From assembly GCA_024663395.1 (NCBI GenBank), contig JANFAH010000002.1, positions 1,860,001-1,924,000 on the forward strand: a stretch of DNA of 64,000 bases, read 5' to 3'. The stretch is from Pisolithus tinctorius (lineage: Eukaryota > Basidiomycota > Agaricomycetes > Boletales > Pisolithaceae). The translations under genes were made by a program, and so were the position numbers. How positions within the stretch are numbered: position 1 is the stretch's first letter; every line of letters starts with the position of its first letter. A model generated the notes under the pieces. It worked only from the letters and a program-made list of their open reading frames with translations. It was not told the origin of the DNA and did no database searches. Shown here piece after piece: positions 1 to 10,119 of the stretch.

Positions 1-7
1 GGATTTT

Positions 8-415
8 TTAAGCTGGATAACTGTTAGCAAGGCAAAAAAAATGAATGATACAATGACTTACCACCTTGAACTTCTGCTCACATGATTCAGCTGTCTTATC
101 ACCATTATCTGGACCCAGTGGATAATTATGCACCATGTGGGCTGCTGCAGCATTCCACATAGCCTTCTTAAAGCTCCCATTGCTGGCCTGTGAAAGATGA
201 GAGGCCAAGAAATCCAGTAACATGCCTTCCTCCTCTGTTGTCCATACCATAGCTTTCTTGTGAGTCCTGGGGGGAGGCAGGGGGTTCTGCAGGTCTAGAG
301 GATTGATTGTAAGGCCATGTGAGCACAATGAGCAGGTTGATCCTGCAGATGAGCCAGACATTTGATGATTGCAGTATCCAGGTGACAATGGTTCATACCT
401 CAGGTGGATGCACAT
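8..415 (-). CDS. Myb/SANT-like DNA-binding protein fragment
   Basis: The 135-codon reading frame contains a block with the spacing of Myb/SANT-like domains found beside basidiomycete transposons: a W-T-x-E-E-E start, the hydrophobic run MLLDFL, and later K-T-A-E-S-C-E-Q-K-F-K. Such proteins usually bind DNA and often accompany transposases. The frame is preceded by a serine/proline/cysteine-rich stretch. It lies outside the chromodomain gypsy gene that starts near 484, so it probably belongs to another element continuing to the left of the window. I cannot tell whether the start is the true one or an exon edge. The domain call is by pattern only. Confidence 0.45.
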   Translation of the reverse strand: MCIHLRYEPLSPGYCNHQMSGSSAGSTCSLCSHGLTINPLDLQNPLPPPRTHKKAMVWTTEEEGMLLDFLASHLSQASNGSFKKAMWNAAAAHMVHNYPLGPDNGDKTAESCEQKFKVVSHCIIHFFCLANSYPA

Positions 416-483
416 GACAGTTCACATCATGTGACCCTCTTAACTGAAGCTGAAGTCAAAAACTTGGACTTTGCATTCACAGG

Positions 484-743
484 GTGAACAGCACCTTACC
501 TTTGGCTGAGTTTGCTTACAATAATGCCCCTAGTGCTACTACCAGTGTCTCTCCATTCTTTGCTAATAAGGGCTACCACCCTAACATCTCAGTATACCCA
601 GAGTGTGATCTCACCTCTGCTCAGGCTCATGATTATGCAGTCAATCTGGACTCACAGCACCAGTACCTACATGAGGAGATGACCCTTGCACAACAGCACT
701 ATCAAGGGCTGGCTGATGCCAAGTGCATGCCAGCCCCAGACTT
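484..743 (+). pseudogene. Gypsy 'A' integrase fragment, 5' part
   Basis: The frame encodes the familiar integrase stretch LPLAEFAYNNA followed by FFANKGYHPNI, which lies just downstream of the catalytic core in fungal chromodomain Ty3/gypsy elements. It breaks off at residues APDF exactly where the KDZ element begins. The following residues of the same protein (KIGDQVYVKAKYF) appear at 20114, in the same frame once the insert and one target copy are removed. The left edge near 484 is also abrupt: the sequence upstream does not continue the integrase, so a further insertion or rearrangement sits there. CpG dinucleotides are almost absent. Confidence 0.85.
737..743. repeat. Target-site duplication of KDZ element, left
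   Basis: CAGACTT precedes the left end and is repeated at 20106-20112. The next base, C, also matches (744 and 20113), so the duplication is 7 bp if the inverted repeats are taken as perfectly matched and 8 bp if the left end is moved by one base. As I recall, Zisupton-type elements make 8-bp duplications. Confidence 0.85.
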
Positions 744-976
744 CACTTCAGGTAACCAATTTTCATAAGCATTTAGGCTGAAGTTTTTCTACAAATCATC
801 CAAGCTAAAAGCCACTCAGACCAGGTCATCCCAGGGACATCTGGCCATGTCCCAGGGCTATTTGCAGTGTGCAGGAGCTGGGATGTCCCATGATCCCAGC
901 CCTTTGGTAATATATTTTGGGCTGTCCCATGGCTGCCTTAGGTGTCAGGGGTCCTCAACTGCAAAAGTGCAGCTCA
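744..976 (+). repeat. KDZ terminal inverted repeat, left (233 bp)
   Basis: Read against the reverse complement of 19873-20105, the 233 bp differ at only two positions, both G/A, with no gap. The outermost bases are CACTTCAGGTAACC. The repeat holds no CpG at all. It includes a small palindrome, GGGATGTCCCATGATCCC at about 880, whose core is the same GGGATGTCCC that builds the subterminal arrays. This suggests the repeat and the arrays bind the same protein. Homology to the right arm fades abruptly after 976. Confidence 0.93.
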
Positions 977-1430
977 CACCCACATTGGAATGTCAGCTTT
1001 CAATCACAAACACATTGCTGTTATGATCATCATCCAGACAATGAGCATACCTATCAAACTGGGGGGATGGATGAAAACATTACCCTCCCAAAAAACACTT
1101 ATTATACATATTAAGTGATATATGAAGACTACTGGGCAATGAGTGTGTTTGTGTGATGCCATCTGCAGAATTGTACAATGTGGATGAAGGTGAACCTGTC
1201 AATTACTAAAGGCTAATGGATTCAGAATCCCCCCAATAGTACTGTAAGTTTGTGTTTGTTACAACAGTCACTCCTCACTAAGATCAGTACTTTTGTTTCC
1301 AACTTACAGTTGAGGTACATACATACATAGTATCAAAATGATGCTCTTGTGGGGGATGAGCATGTGAGTGCCCCACTGGCATAGGATGCTATATGATCTG
1401 ATTGGCATGGGGCCCCATGCCCAGGACAGT
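977..1430. other. Left subterminal spacer, no gene seen
   Basis: AT-rich, CpG-poor sequence between the inverted repeat and the first hairpin array. I see no coding frame with recognisable content and no repeat shared with the right end. Confidence 0.6.
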
Positions 1431-2516
1431 GGGATGCCCCTTGATAGCTTTGGAGGCCACTGTGGGACATCCCACCCCCCCCCTTCCATAGGCCAGTGGG
1501 ATGTCCCATGATAGCTTCAGAGGCTATGGTGGGACATCCCATCCCCCTTCCATAGGCCATTGGGATGTCCCATGGTAGCTTTGGAAGCTACTGTGGGACA
1601 TCCCACCCCCCTTCCAGAGGTCAGTGGGATGTCCCATGATAGCTTCAGAGGCTATGGTGGGACATCCCATCCCCCTTCCATAGGCCATTGGGATGTCCCA
1701 TGGTAGCTTTGGAAGCTACTGTGGGCCATCCCACCCCCCCCTTCCAGAGGTCAGTGGGATGTCCCATGATAGCTTCAGAGGCTACTGTGGGACATCCCAT
1801 CCCCCTTCCATAGGCCAATGGGATGTCCCATGGTAGCTTTGGAAGCTACTGTGGGATGTCCCACCCCCCCTTCCAGAGGCCAGTGGGATGTCCCATGATA
1901 GCTCCAGAGGCTACTGTGGGACATCCCACCCCTCCTTCCATAGGTCAATGGGATGTCCCATGGTAGCTTTGGAAGCTACTGTGGGACATCCCACCCCCCC
2001 TTCCAGAGGCCAGTGTGATGTCCCATGATAGCTTCAGAGGCTACTGTGGGACATCCCACCCCCCCTTCCATAGGCCAATGGGATGTCCCATGGTAGCTTT
2101 GGAAGCTACTGTGGGACATCCCATCCCCCCTTCCAGAGGTCAATGGGATGTCCCATGATAGCTTCAGAGGCTACTGTGGGACATCCCATCCCCCTTTCAT
2201 AGGCCATTGGGATGTCCCATGGTAGCTTTGGAAGCTACTGTGGGACATCCCATCCCCCCTTTCATAGGCCAATGGGATGCCCCATGATAGCTTTGGAAGC
2301 TACTGTGGGACATCCCATCCCCCCTTCCAGAGGTCAATGGGATGTCCCATGATAGCTTTGGAAGCTACTGTGGGATGTTCCACCCCCCCCCCTTCCAGTG
2401 GCCAGTGGGATGTCCAATGATAGCTTCAGAGGCTACTGTGGGACATCCCACCCCCTTTCTTGAGGCCAGTAGCATGTTTCATCATAGCTTTGGAGGTTAC
2501 TGGGGGCCATCCCCCC
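1431..2516. repeat. Left subterminal array of ~64-bp hairpin repeats
   Basis: About 16 regular units plus one degenerate unit start at 1431, 1498, 1562, 1626, 1690, 1756, 1820, 1885, 1950, 2015, 2080, 2145, 2209, 2274, 2339, 2407 and about 2470. Each unit opens with GGGATGTCCCA and, some 30 bp later, has its complement TGGGACATCCC. Between the arms lie TAGCTT and AAGCTA (or variants), so each unit can fold into a hairpin with a stem of about 20 bp. A C-rich spacer with CTTCCAGAGG or CTTCCATAGG follows. Units alternate between two spacer and loop types, suggesting expansion as dimers. Open frames across the array are repeat translations, not genes. Confidence 0.95.
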
Positions 2517-2606
2517 AATTCTGCACACTCCTGGTATATTAAAATATTTCAGATGCCATGGGCACTCATCTAATGAATTTTTCAGAGACATACAAGACTA
2601 GCTTCA

Positions 2607-5600
2607 CTATCTACGTGGTCTTTTACTTGGAGATGATGGGGGATCCATATCCAATACATCTAATTCCCAGTCATCTGCCCATGAGAACTCTGTCAATGAC
2701 ATCTCACTGAACTGTTGGTGATATTCATCTGCAAGAGCAAATTCCTCAGCAACACACAGCAAGTCATCATCAAGCATTTCATCATCCCCATCATCATCCT
2801 CAGATTCCAAGTCCTCCCATCCCACCTCTTCATTTCTGTCCATGTCCATGGTGAGTGGTGCACAATCCATATTCCTCCATTCTTCAACCCTTGCCTCCCA
2901 GCTCTCATCAGCACCTCCTGGAAAGTCCCTCATTTTTTCCTGCCACAAGAGACTCAGACTTGCTAGTGCTGAAGCCCTGTGGTCCAGTTCATATGCAAGA
3001 TCTGCACCTGATTTTCATTCAATTATCTTAATATATTCAATGACACAACAGCTCTCTTACCTGCATCCACTCTGCATTTCTCCAGCCGTCTCCATTCCTC
3101 TGAGTGCCATTCCATCAAGGTTTTTCTTTCATACAGGAGCCTCCTTTCCTCCTCCTCACACCTCTTCAGCTCAAGGAGTGACCTGATCCCCAAGCGCACC
3201 CTTTCATCAGCTAACCAAGCTGGTGGCAATCCCACAGAATCATCCTCCAGACCAATATCCTGCCAGATATCATCATCCACATCTAGTTTGAACAAGCCAT
3301 CCCTTTGGATCAGTATAGGTGCTATGGCCCCTTGAGGGGCTTTCCCCTGGCGGATGAGAGCTACCAACTGCAAACACAAATTATTGTAGGAGGTAGAAAG
3401 CTTGACAATTCCTGGTTCTCGTCGCCGGACAGATCCTTCCACATGGATTTGAAGTTTTTTTTCTTCAAAGCAGTCAACCACAAGAGGCAAATGCTTGAGA
3501 GCACCACTTACCACTAACTGTCTGTCGGTAAGACCGTTCTAGTCTCTCTAATTCAAACTTTCGTTGACACAGTCGGTCTCGGATACGCTTCTTGATTGCC
3601 AATGCATGCATATGCAGCTGAATGCTTTGAATTCAATCAACTTATAAATCTAGAAGAGGAAGAACCACCAGCCTGAAGAAAGGAACTATTCTGGAGCCTG
3701 GAAAGCTCTGCAAGCTCATCTATTCCAAGGCTTGCCCTCTGTCTTTGTGAAGCTTGCTTGAAATGTATAATCTTTTTGTGGCACTCTGCTAACTGTATAT
3801 TTAAATTTGTCATATCAGCCCCTCCTCGGAGAAGACCCTTCTCCAGTTCATCTAGTCTAGCTTCATAAGTTTCCAGTGATTTCTGAGTTGCCATCATTTG
3901 CATTATAAAATTTTCTGTGGCTTTTGCAGAGTGCCCTTAAATTACTGTCAGCTCACAGCAAGAGGAATCACTTATACAGGAGGCTTACGAGATGCTGGCT
4001 TGGTTTGTACTGAAACCTGAGCCTCCCATTCAGCTTGAAGTGTCTGAATATTGATTCCAGATTTTCTTAGACCCTTTTTTGCAGAAGTCTTTTTTTCTTG
4101 ACAGTGGTTCCAGCACCGCAAAAGCCACTGGCCAACACCAGTAAGACTCTTCATGTCAAGATAGCGCACCTGGGAGTCAATAACAAAGAGGCGTTGATGA
4201 TACTGAATAAAATATTAGCCTGCATTTTGTGACACAACTAATTGCATACCCCAGAAACTCGCAGAGATGGTATTAGTGGCTTAATTGAACTCCAAAATCG
4301 CTCACAACCCTCTCCATCAGAAAGCCCAAACCCTTCTCGTTTCCGAGGGTGATAGATGAGCTGGCAAGCCCATTGATGACCAAAGGCATGAAAGACTGAT
4401 ATAGCAAAAGAAATTCGGGGTAGAAATGGCCCAAGGTAGCCCCACTTTCTGCAGCTCTGTTCAAGCTGACAGCCTATGTCATATAACAGCCCAATGTGAA
4501 AATCATCAGGGAGGTGACTGAATAATGATTTGATGAGGGCAAGTGCATAGTGTTGCTTCTCCCCTGCTGAAGTCATGTTGGCAAGGTGAATAACACGATC
4601 ATGACGACAGAGTAGGGCCATAACTCCAGTATCTGAAAAGAATTGGGTACTTGCCTATACCACCATCAGAATATTGCAGACAGGTTAAATGACTAAGCTC
4701 ACTTTCTGACATCTCTCATCAGCTGCAGTGAAGGATTCATTACAACCCTTGAGGACTGATGGTGGTATCCTCATACCCTGCTCAAACCTATCCTCATCTC
4801 CACAATTCTTCTTAGAAGACTGACCACTCCTCTTTTGCATTGATGCCTTTGTCCTTCTCAAACCTTCAACCTCACATTCCATAGTATCAATGTCTTCTTG
4901 TGACAGAAAAACTGAACCTGTAGGGTTTACTGGGTCATCCTGTTGACTTCTTCTACGTTTCTGGGTAAAGCAAGCATCAATGCAAACAATTGCATCAGGA
5001 TCAGAGGAGCTAGGACCCAAGACTATTTAGTAACATAGGATTATGTATATGCACCAAGAAACATACCTATTATTATTTTTCCAGTTGTGACTACCAAAGC
5101 ATAATGGACAACGCTTTCATAGGTATTCTGAAGGCCATGTCCTTGAGCTTGAGACATCTGGAGGGTGGTGAGAGGATGATGGAACTGCAGGGAGGATGTC
5201 TGCTGGTGGGGTTGCAGCACTTTCCAAGTGTTGTTGAACATATTCATCAACTGAGATTTCCAGGATGCAATACCAGTGGTATGCATTACTAAACCTTCGA
5301 CGTATACCTTCCTGTAAGTATCATTAGCAAACATCATTAATAGATATGGATGGAAATAGTTAAAGGCATGCATTGACTTGATAAACACAACACAAGATCA
5401 GATCTACAGACATGTGCACATTCATACAACCACAGTGCAATCATTCATTAGACACAAACAACAAAGTCCCAATAGGTTAGACATACACAAAACCGTAGTC
5501 TCATAATCACAACATAAACGAAAACAGTGGATACAGATAATATAATCAATGGGACAGAATTCAGACACAAACCTTTGTGTCTACCTTGTAGCCCATGCTA

Positions 5601-6453
5601 GCAAGATGTGCTTCAAGGGACTCGCACCATGCAGAAATGTTTGGGGGCATGCGCATAAAGACCTGCCTGACCAGACTCAGAAGCTGTAAACTGACAGCAA
5701 GGGTTGGCCCCAGTGGTGCAGATGGAAAGTACCCCATCTGCAGGAGCTGAAGTGCTGCCAGCGCACATGGACAGACGGCGAGATCAACCACTTGCAAACC
5801 TGGCACAAGCCATATGTCTAAGTAGAGAGGAAAACATGCAATAAAATCTTACCATTGAAACTAACACAGAGAACCTTCAATCGTCGAGAGATGCAACTAC
5901 ACTCTGGGCGCTCATAGTCAACGCGGTGCCGGAAGTTTCTAGAGAGCCGTCGATATGCAAGATAGGGCTCGATAAGTGAGGGGATGGTTTCAGATGACCA
6001 CCGCTGCCACTGTCTCATTTTCTTGTGAGCATTGCGGGATGGTGAGGATGGCGGGGCAAAAAAGTCATCGTGACTGACATGTAGCCCCTCTGTTAGACAA
6101 TCCAAATGGGCAGGGGCGAGCTCGTCCTCAGATGGGAGGCAAGCTCCCGTGAGGGGAGGGGAGTTCGTAGCAGAAGCAGTGCGGGGGGCTGAAGTCCCCT
6201 GAGGCAGCTGCGTGAAACTGCGACGCCCAGGCAAAGTGACCAGACATTCAATGGGAAGGTAAAAATTGGCTGTGCCCGGCATGCAGTGCGGCGGCTCAAC
6301 CCGGTCATGGTCAACAAGTACTGCTTGACCTCCAGGGGAATGCAAGTCGGAGACTGGTACGGGAGGAGGATGACTCCCAGAGGAACGCGAGTTGGAGGTC
6401 ACGGGAATCGAGGAACGGTGATTCAAAAACTTCCTTGGGCGACGAAATGACAT
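2607..6453 (-). CDS. KDZ transposase (one in-frame TGA)
   Basis: Multi-exon gene of about 1050-1080 residues. The first exon (6453-5853) starts MSFRRPRKFL and holds the family's CxC cysteine cluster (about residues 185-187). A 35-bp intron follows, then exon 5817-5573 with VCPCALAALQLLQ. Exon 5311-5067 contains RRRFSNAYHWY and RCPLCFGS. Exon 5009-4703 contains CIDACF, and the exon from 4654 contains YDIGCQ and GEGCERFW. The acidic residues of these three motifs (about 375, 525, 581) are my candidates for the RNase-H-fold catalytic triad. A coiled-coil region follows (KSLETYEARLDELEKGLL), then an acidic tail ending PSKRPRR and TAG. Between SEYL and KRCPLCFG there is one in-frame TGA (5117-5119) where relatives have Arg. 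No frameshift was seen. The protein should cut and join the element's ends in the nucleus. Confidence 0.88.
5117..5119 (-). other. In-frame TGA in KDZ transposase
   Basis: The codon lies between SEYL and KRCPLCFG in an otherwise open, conserved exon. A CGA(Arg) to TGA change by C-to-T at a CpG explains it. It should inactivate the protein unless it is read through. Confidence 0.8.
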
Positions 6454-6703
6454 CTGGAATGTTGATCAGTTCTCTAGCCAGGGAGAGACGACAATCCAGC
6501 AACACCAAGTTGGAGGACTGTGACCAGAACACCTAATTCTAGTCTGCTGGTCGTCAACACCAAGCCACCATGAGCATGTCTGGTTAGCTGGCAGTGATAG
6601 ATGAAAGCTGACCTTTTGATACACGATAGGCGAGAACAATGACACAGATGAGGGGTGAAATGGATGCAGATTTTACGGTAACTACAAGTACATAGCCACG
6701 TAA

Positions 6704-9430
6704 TTATGCTTGTGGGGGACGGGGGGGAAGTGCGGACGACAATGCAGATGATAATGCGGATGATGATGGGATTAAGCGGTTATCGCCCAAGCCGTAAATA
6801 CTGCGAGGATTTTTCGGAATAAGACGGAGGATGATAGGCAAACGACTGAAGTTATCGAAGAATGACTGCACATAAAATAATGCAAGCCGTTTTTCCACTG
6901 CCCAAACACGCGCCGGTGAGGCTGACGATGGAAGTGAGGTTCCCAAATCCGGCAGAAACCCTGGCCACGAAGCGAGCAGCATCCAGAACCTCTCGACATA
7001 TTCCAGCTTCATTTGGGGTTCTAGTGAGGCCAGACCTTGATCCTTAACCGGGAAGGGTTTGGCAAACATGGTAAGCTCCGAATCTCCTGGGAAGATCTGC
7101 ATAAAAATTGAGTAAATGGATTCTTTTGAGGTGCAAGGCAAAAACTTACCTGACGGACTTGGTCCAGCCGCTCAGATTCCACATTCGACCAGAGGGCGGG
7201 CACCAGCAGACGGTCCAAGGCAACCAGCTCGAAGCAGAAATTATGCTCGTACAGGTCCCAGAGAATCTTGCCCTTTGTTGCCGAGTCGATGGTAGCGAGG
7301 TCTGTGAGACCAATTGTAATGTCGCAGAACTGCACATGACTCAGTACATCATGCTGAACCTTCACGAACTCTGGACCAAAGATATCAGCAGCTTCACATA
7401 TTTGGTTCCCAGAAAAACTGATCGAAATGCAGTCAGGAATCATGTTAAGATAATCGCGCCACAAATGGGGAATGATGGGGGACGCATCCGAAGCAGCGAG
7501 TCATGTGATCCAACCTGCTCGGGCCACCAACCAATTCCGGAGGTACCTCTGCCTCCGCTCCGAGGACTCGCCTCTCATAAATAGCGCGGGGTGAGGGAAA
7601 AAATACGCGATTTTGGGCACACTGGCACGAATTCTCTTGGGGTCCTTGTTGACGTCAGTAAGCACAGTGTGCCACGAGTAAATGTGAGCGGGGAAGGCAG
7701 GATCATCAAAATCCTGCGGCAAGTCGACTTTCGGAGCGGTGGAAGTCTTGGCCTTCTTCAAACCTGCAGAATTATCTGAGCAGATAGTTGTAAGTGTAAA
7801 GATCTCGATCAGTAACGAAACACCCACAAGGACCGCTGTGATGTTTAGCCCTATCCGTTCTGACAACTCCCAAGGCGGAGCCGGGCGTGCTGGAACTCGC
7901 AGTATTCAAGGCCATTGAGCCGGAGGTTGTGGGAGTCGACGCTGCGGGACTTGGTTCTGGCCAGGGCGCCGCAAATTGCTCAAGGCCCACTACTGGAGCT
8001 TCGCGGGTGTGGACATGCATAGGATCGCCAGGGTAATACCACCTAGCGTTCCACTTGAGCATTTGACCGACCTCGAATTCATCTGGGGTAGTGATAATGC
8101 CTTCCGGGCATGTAATGTCGACCTCGCGATGTATCTTCATATCCTTTGGCACTAACTCCGGCTTCCAGACTAGCCATATGGGGATGCGTGCTTCAAAAAG
8201 TCGCTTGCAGACATCAGGATCCGTGGTAAATGCACCCATCCAACGCTGTTTTGCATTAAAAAATGGGCCAGAAGGGGGGGTAATTTTTATCTCAAGGGAG
8301 TCTACCATAGTGTAAATATCCAGACAAAGACGTTGGAAGAGCGCAACTAGGACCACCGTATCACGGAAGGTGAATGGGAGTTGCTATGGAATTGTCAACT
8401 ATTGAAATATCAGACAACGAGATATCATACCTTCAGATGCATGAGAGACCTTCGACATTGCCTAATCCATATGTGCACCTGGAGAGGTCCCTCGTCATCA
8501 GGGTTCTTTGGTGGCCAGTTCTTCGCCCGTTCTTCTAGTCATTTATACAAGATCTCTAGATGCTTCCACTTGTCCGGATGAACCCTACCAACCCTGAACG
8601 CCGATCCTCTCTCCAAGGCGAAGTCTTCCGGCACATTCCTGATGTTCCACCACATCCAAGACCACGTCGGGTCGTCCCGATAGACTGCATGTCGAGGGAT
8701 ACATCCGGCCCACATATAACGCTCGGCATATAGTTGAGGCCACTGGAAACAGTCGATGTGGCCGAATCGGCCGTCGCAGCAGAGTGTGATTGTCTTCCCC
8801 TCGGAGAGAAACGGTTTGGGAACGAAGTCGGCATTAGGAGAGGTGATCCAGTGGTCGTTATATTTCACGAGAATGCGTGCGTCGAAGGCACCATAATTCC
8901 CTGAAAGAGAATGCATTGGTTATGAGCCACATTAGGTTAAATAATAGAGCGCACCATCGCCCGGTTGGGTTGCTGCTATGACCTGTTGAGCGCGTTCTTG
9001 AGGCATATCGATCCTATAAATGAAATAAGAACTGAAATATGTAGCATCTTAGTACGGATTCCACCACAGGGTCAATAAAAACGTACCCAGGAGATAAGAG
9101 GCATTCGAAGGGGGGAGGAGTTAAATAAAGCAATATGGCTATAGTAGAATTGTTGAAGCGCACCCTGGCACCGAGTCGGAGTACCAGCCCACGACATGGA
9201 GTCACATCATCCAACGTTCCTCCAACAACACTAGCGTTGCTGATATCTGTGAGACCGTCAAGGGGGAGATAAATGAGAAAAAAAAGTGGATCACGCACCT
9301 ACACGGTATATAGAACCTTGCACCCGGTGAAGATTTCATGCACAGATGCCAGGCACACAGTCTTCAATGCCCTGAGTTGCGCTATGCAAGGTAGCGCCTC
9401 CACGAAATGGAGTCTCGTCCACGTGACTGG
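6704..9430 (-). CDS. KDZ accessory gene, unknown function (two in-frame TGAs)
   Basis: A multi-exon gene transcribed in the same direction as, and upstream of, the transposase. Readable exons, 5' to 3': 9430-9310 (RLHFVEAL, CIAQLRALKT); about 9260-9085 (SNASVVGGTLDDVTPCRGLV); 9016-8950; 8890 to about 8410, ending SLMHLK; about 8390-7817, with PFFNAKQRWMGAFTTDPDVC; 7770-7130; and the last exon to TAA at 6704. I recognise it as a protein type common in Agaricomycetes genomes but know no function and see no catalytic motif. Exon joins keep one frame except for two TGA codons, at 8539-8541 (YK/LEER) and 7501-7503 (WIT/LAAS). Its 5' exon and leader recur, inverted, at about 10025-10205. The start codon is uncertain; a methionine at 9006 is the fallback. 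Confidence 0.6.
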
Positions 9431-9452
9431 TACCACGAGCACGCCAAGTTTA

Positions 9453-9537
9453 CTGAGATAGGCACCAAACCTATCTCAGCGCTTGAAGGGCACCAAACCC
9501 TTCGAATCCTGGCGGAGGAACGCGCCAAACGTTCCTC
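9453..9537 (-). repeat. Three hairpins with constant 7-nt loop (left cluster)
   Basis: Perfect stems surround a loop reading TTTGGTG or TTTGGCG on the minus strand. Stem 1 is 9453-9462 with 9470-9479 (CTGAGATAGG, 10 bp). Stem 2 is 9485-9490 with 9498-9503 (GAAGGG). Stem 3 is 9515-9522 with 9530-9537 (GAGGAACG). The loops are alike while the stems are unrelated in sequence. Confidence 0.85.
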
Positions 9538-10026
9538 TCCGCGACACGAATTGATAAAAAGAAAGAGGAATAAAGAAGAAACTTACCTGAGGCAATAGCA
9601 TGAAGGCGGTCGTGGATTAAGACGCGTGGATCGTTTGAAGGGCTTGCAAAAGAAGTGCAACAAGTGCAGTGAGCACATGATCATTACCGCATTAAGTCAG
9701 AGCTGACTTAGCACGAGAAATTTGCTGGCGGTGCGTGCGGACTATTTGGTGGTGGCGGTGCCGTGGGCAACGTTGCGATGCCGCCGGTATGCAGTCAGGT
9801 TACGCATGCGGGGCGGGCTAATTGGTGCCTTAACCTAATATATAACATATGTTGTAATGCCCCCGCGTTCAATTCAAACCAGAGTCCCAGAGGAAATACT
9901 GACAAATTAATTGTCATAGGTGTGTACTTAGTAACCAAACATACACAATGTTGACACGTTCGCACACTTGTTTCCCTTCTCCACTTTCCACTCTCCACTC
10001 TCCACTCTCGTCGTTAATCCTTCGCC

Positions 10027-10109
10027 AGGGGAACGCTTGGTGCGTCCCCTACCAAGCGTCAGGGGCTTGGTGCCCTTGACGGCTCTCGAAGGCTTGGAGC
10101 CTTCGAGAG
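10027..10109 (+). repeat. Three hairpins with constant 7-nt loop (middle cluster)
   Basis: Stem 1 is 10027-10035 with 10043-10050 around CTTGGTG, with one bulged A. Stem 2 is 10057-10065 with 10073-10081 around CTTGGTG, 9 bp with one G.T pair. Stem 3 is 10083-10092 with 10100-10109 around CTTGGAG, 10 bp and perfect (CTCTCGAAGG). The cluster precedes the plus-strand copy of the leader exon. Confidence 0.85.
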
Positions 10110-10119
10110 TCGTCTTGGT

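Larger units (their letters stand above)
9431..10119. promoter_or_regulatory. Divergent intergenic region of KDZ element
   Basis: This stretch separates the minus-strand accessory gene from the plus-strand cargo region. Both sides begin with related leader sequences in opposite orientation: short hairpins with a constant loop, then an exon reading RLHxxEAL...IAQLxALKT. An AT-rich segment with TATA-like ATATATAACATATG lies near 9838. A bidirectional promoter is the natural inference. No motif beyond the TATA-like run was recognised. Confidence 0.4.

Noticed and set aside
1431..2516. CRISPR array
   Set aside because: Units are contiguous hairpins with near-constant spacers, in a eukaryotic transposon; there are no unique spacers and no cas genes.
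2715..3186. Plus-strand frames overlapping the transposase C-terminus
   Set aside because: They run antisense to well-conserved transposase exons and have no recognisable content.
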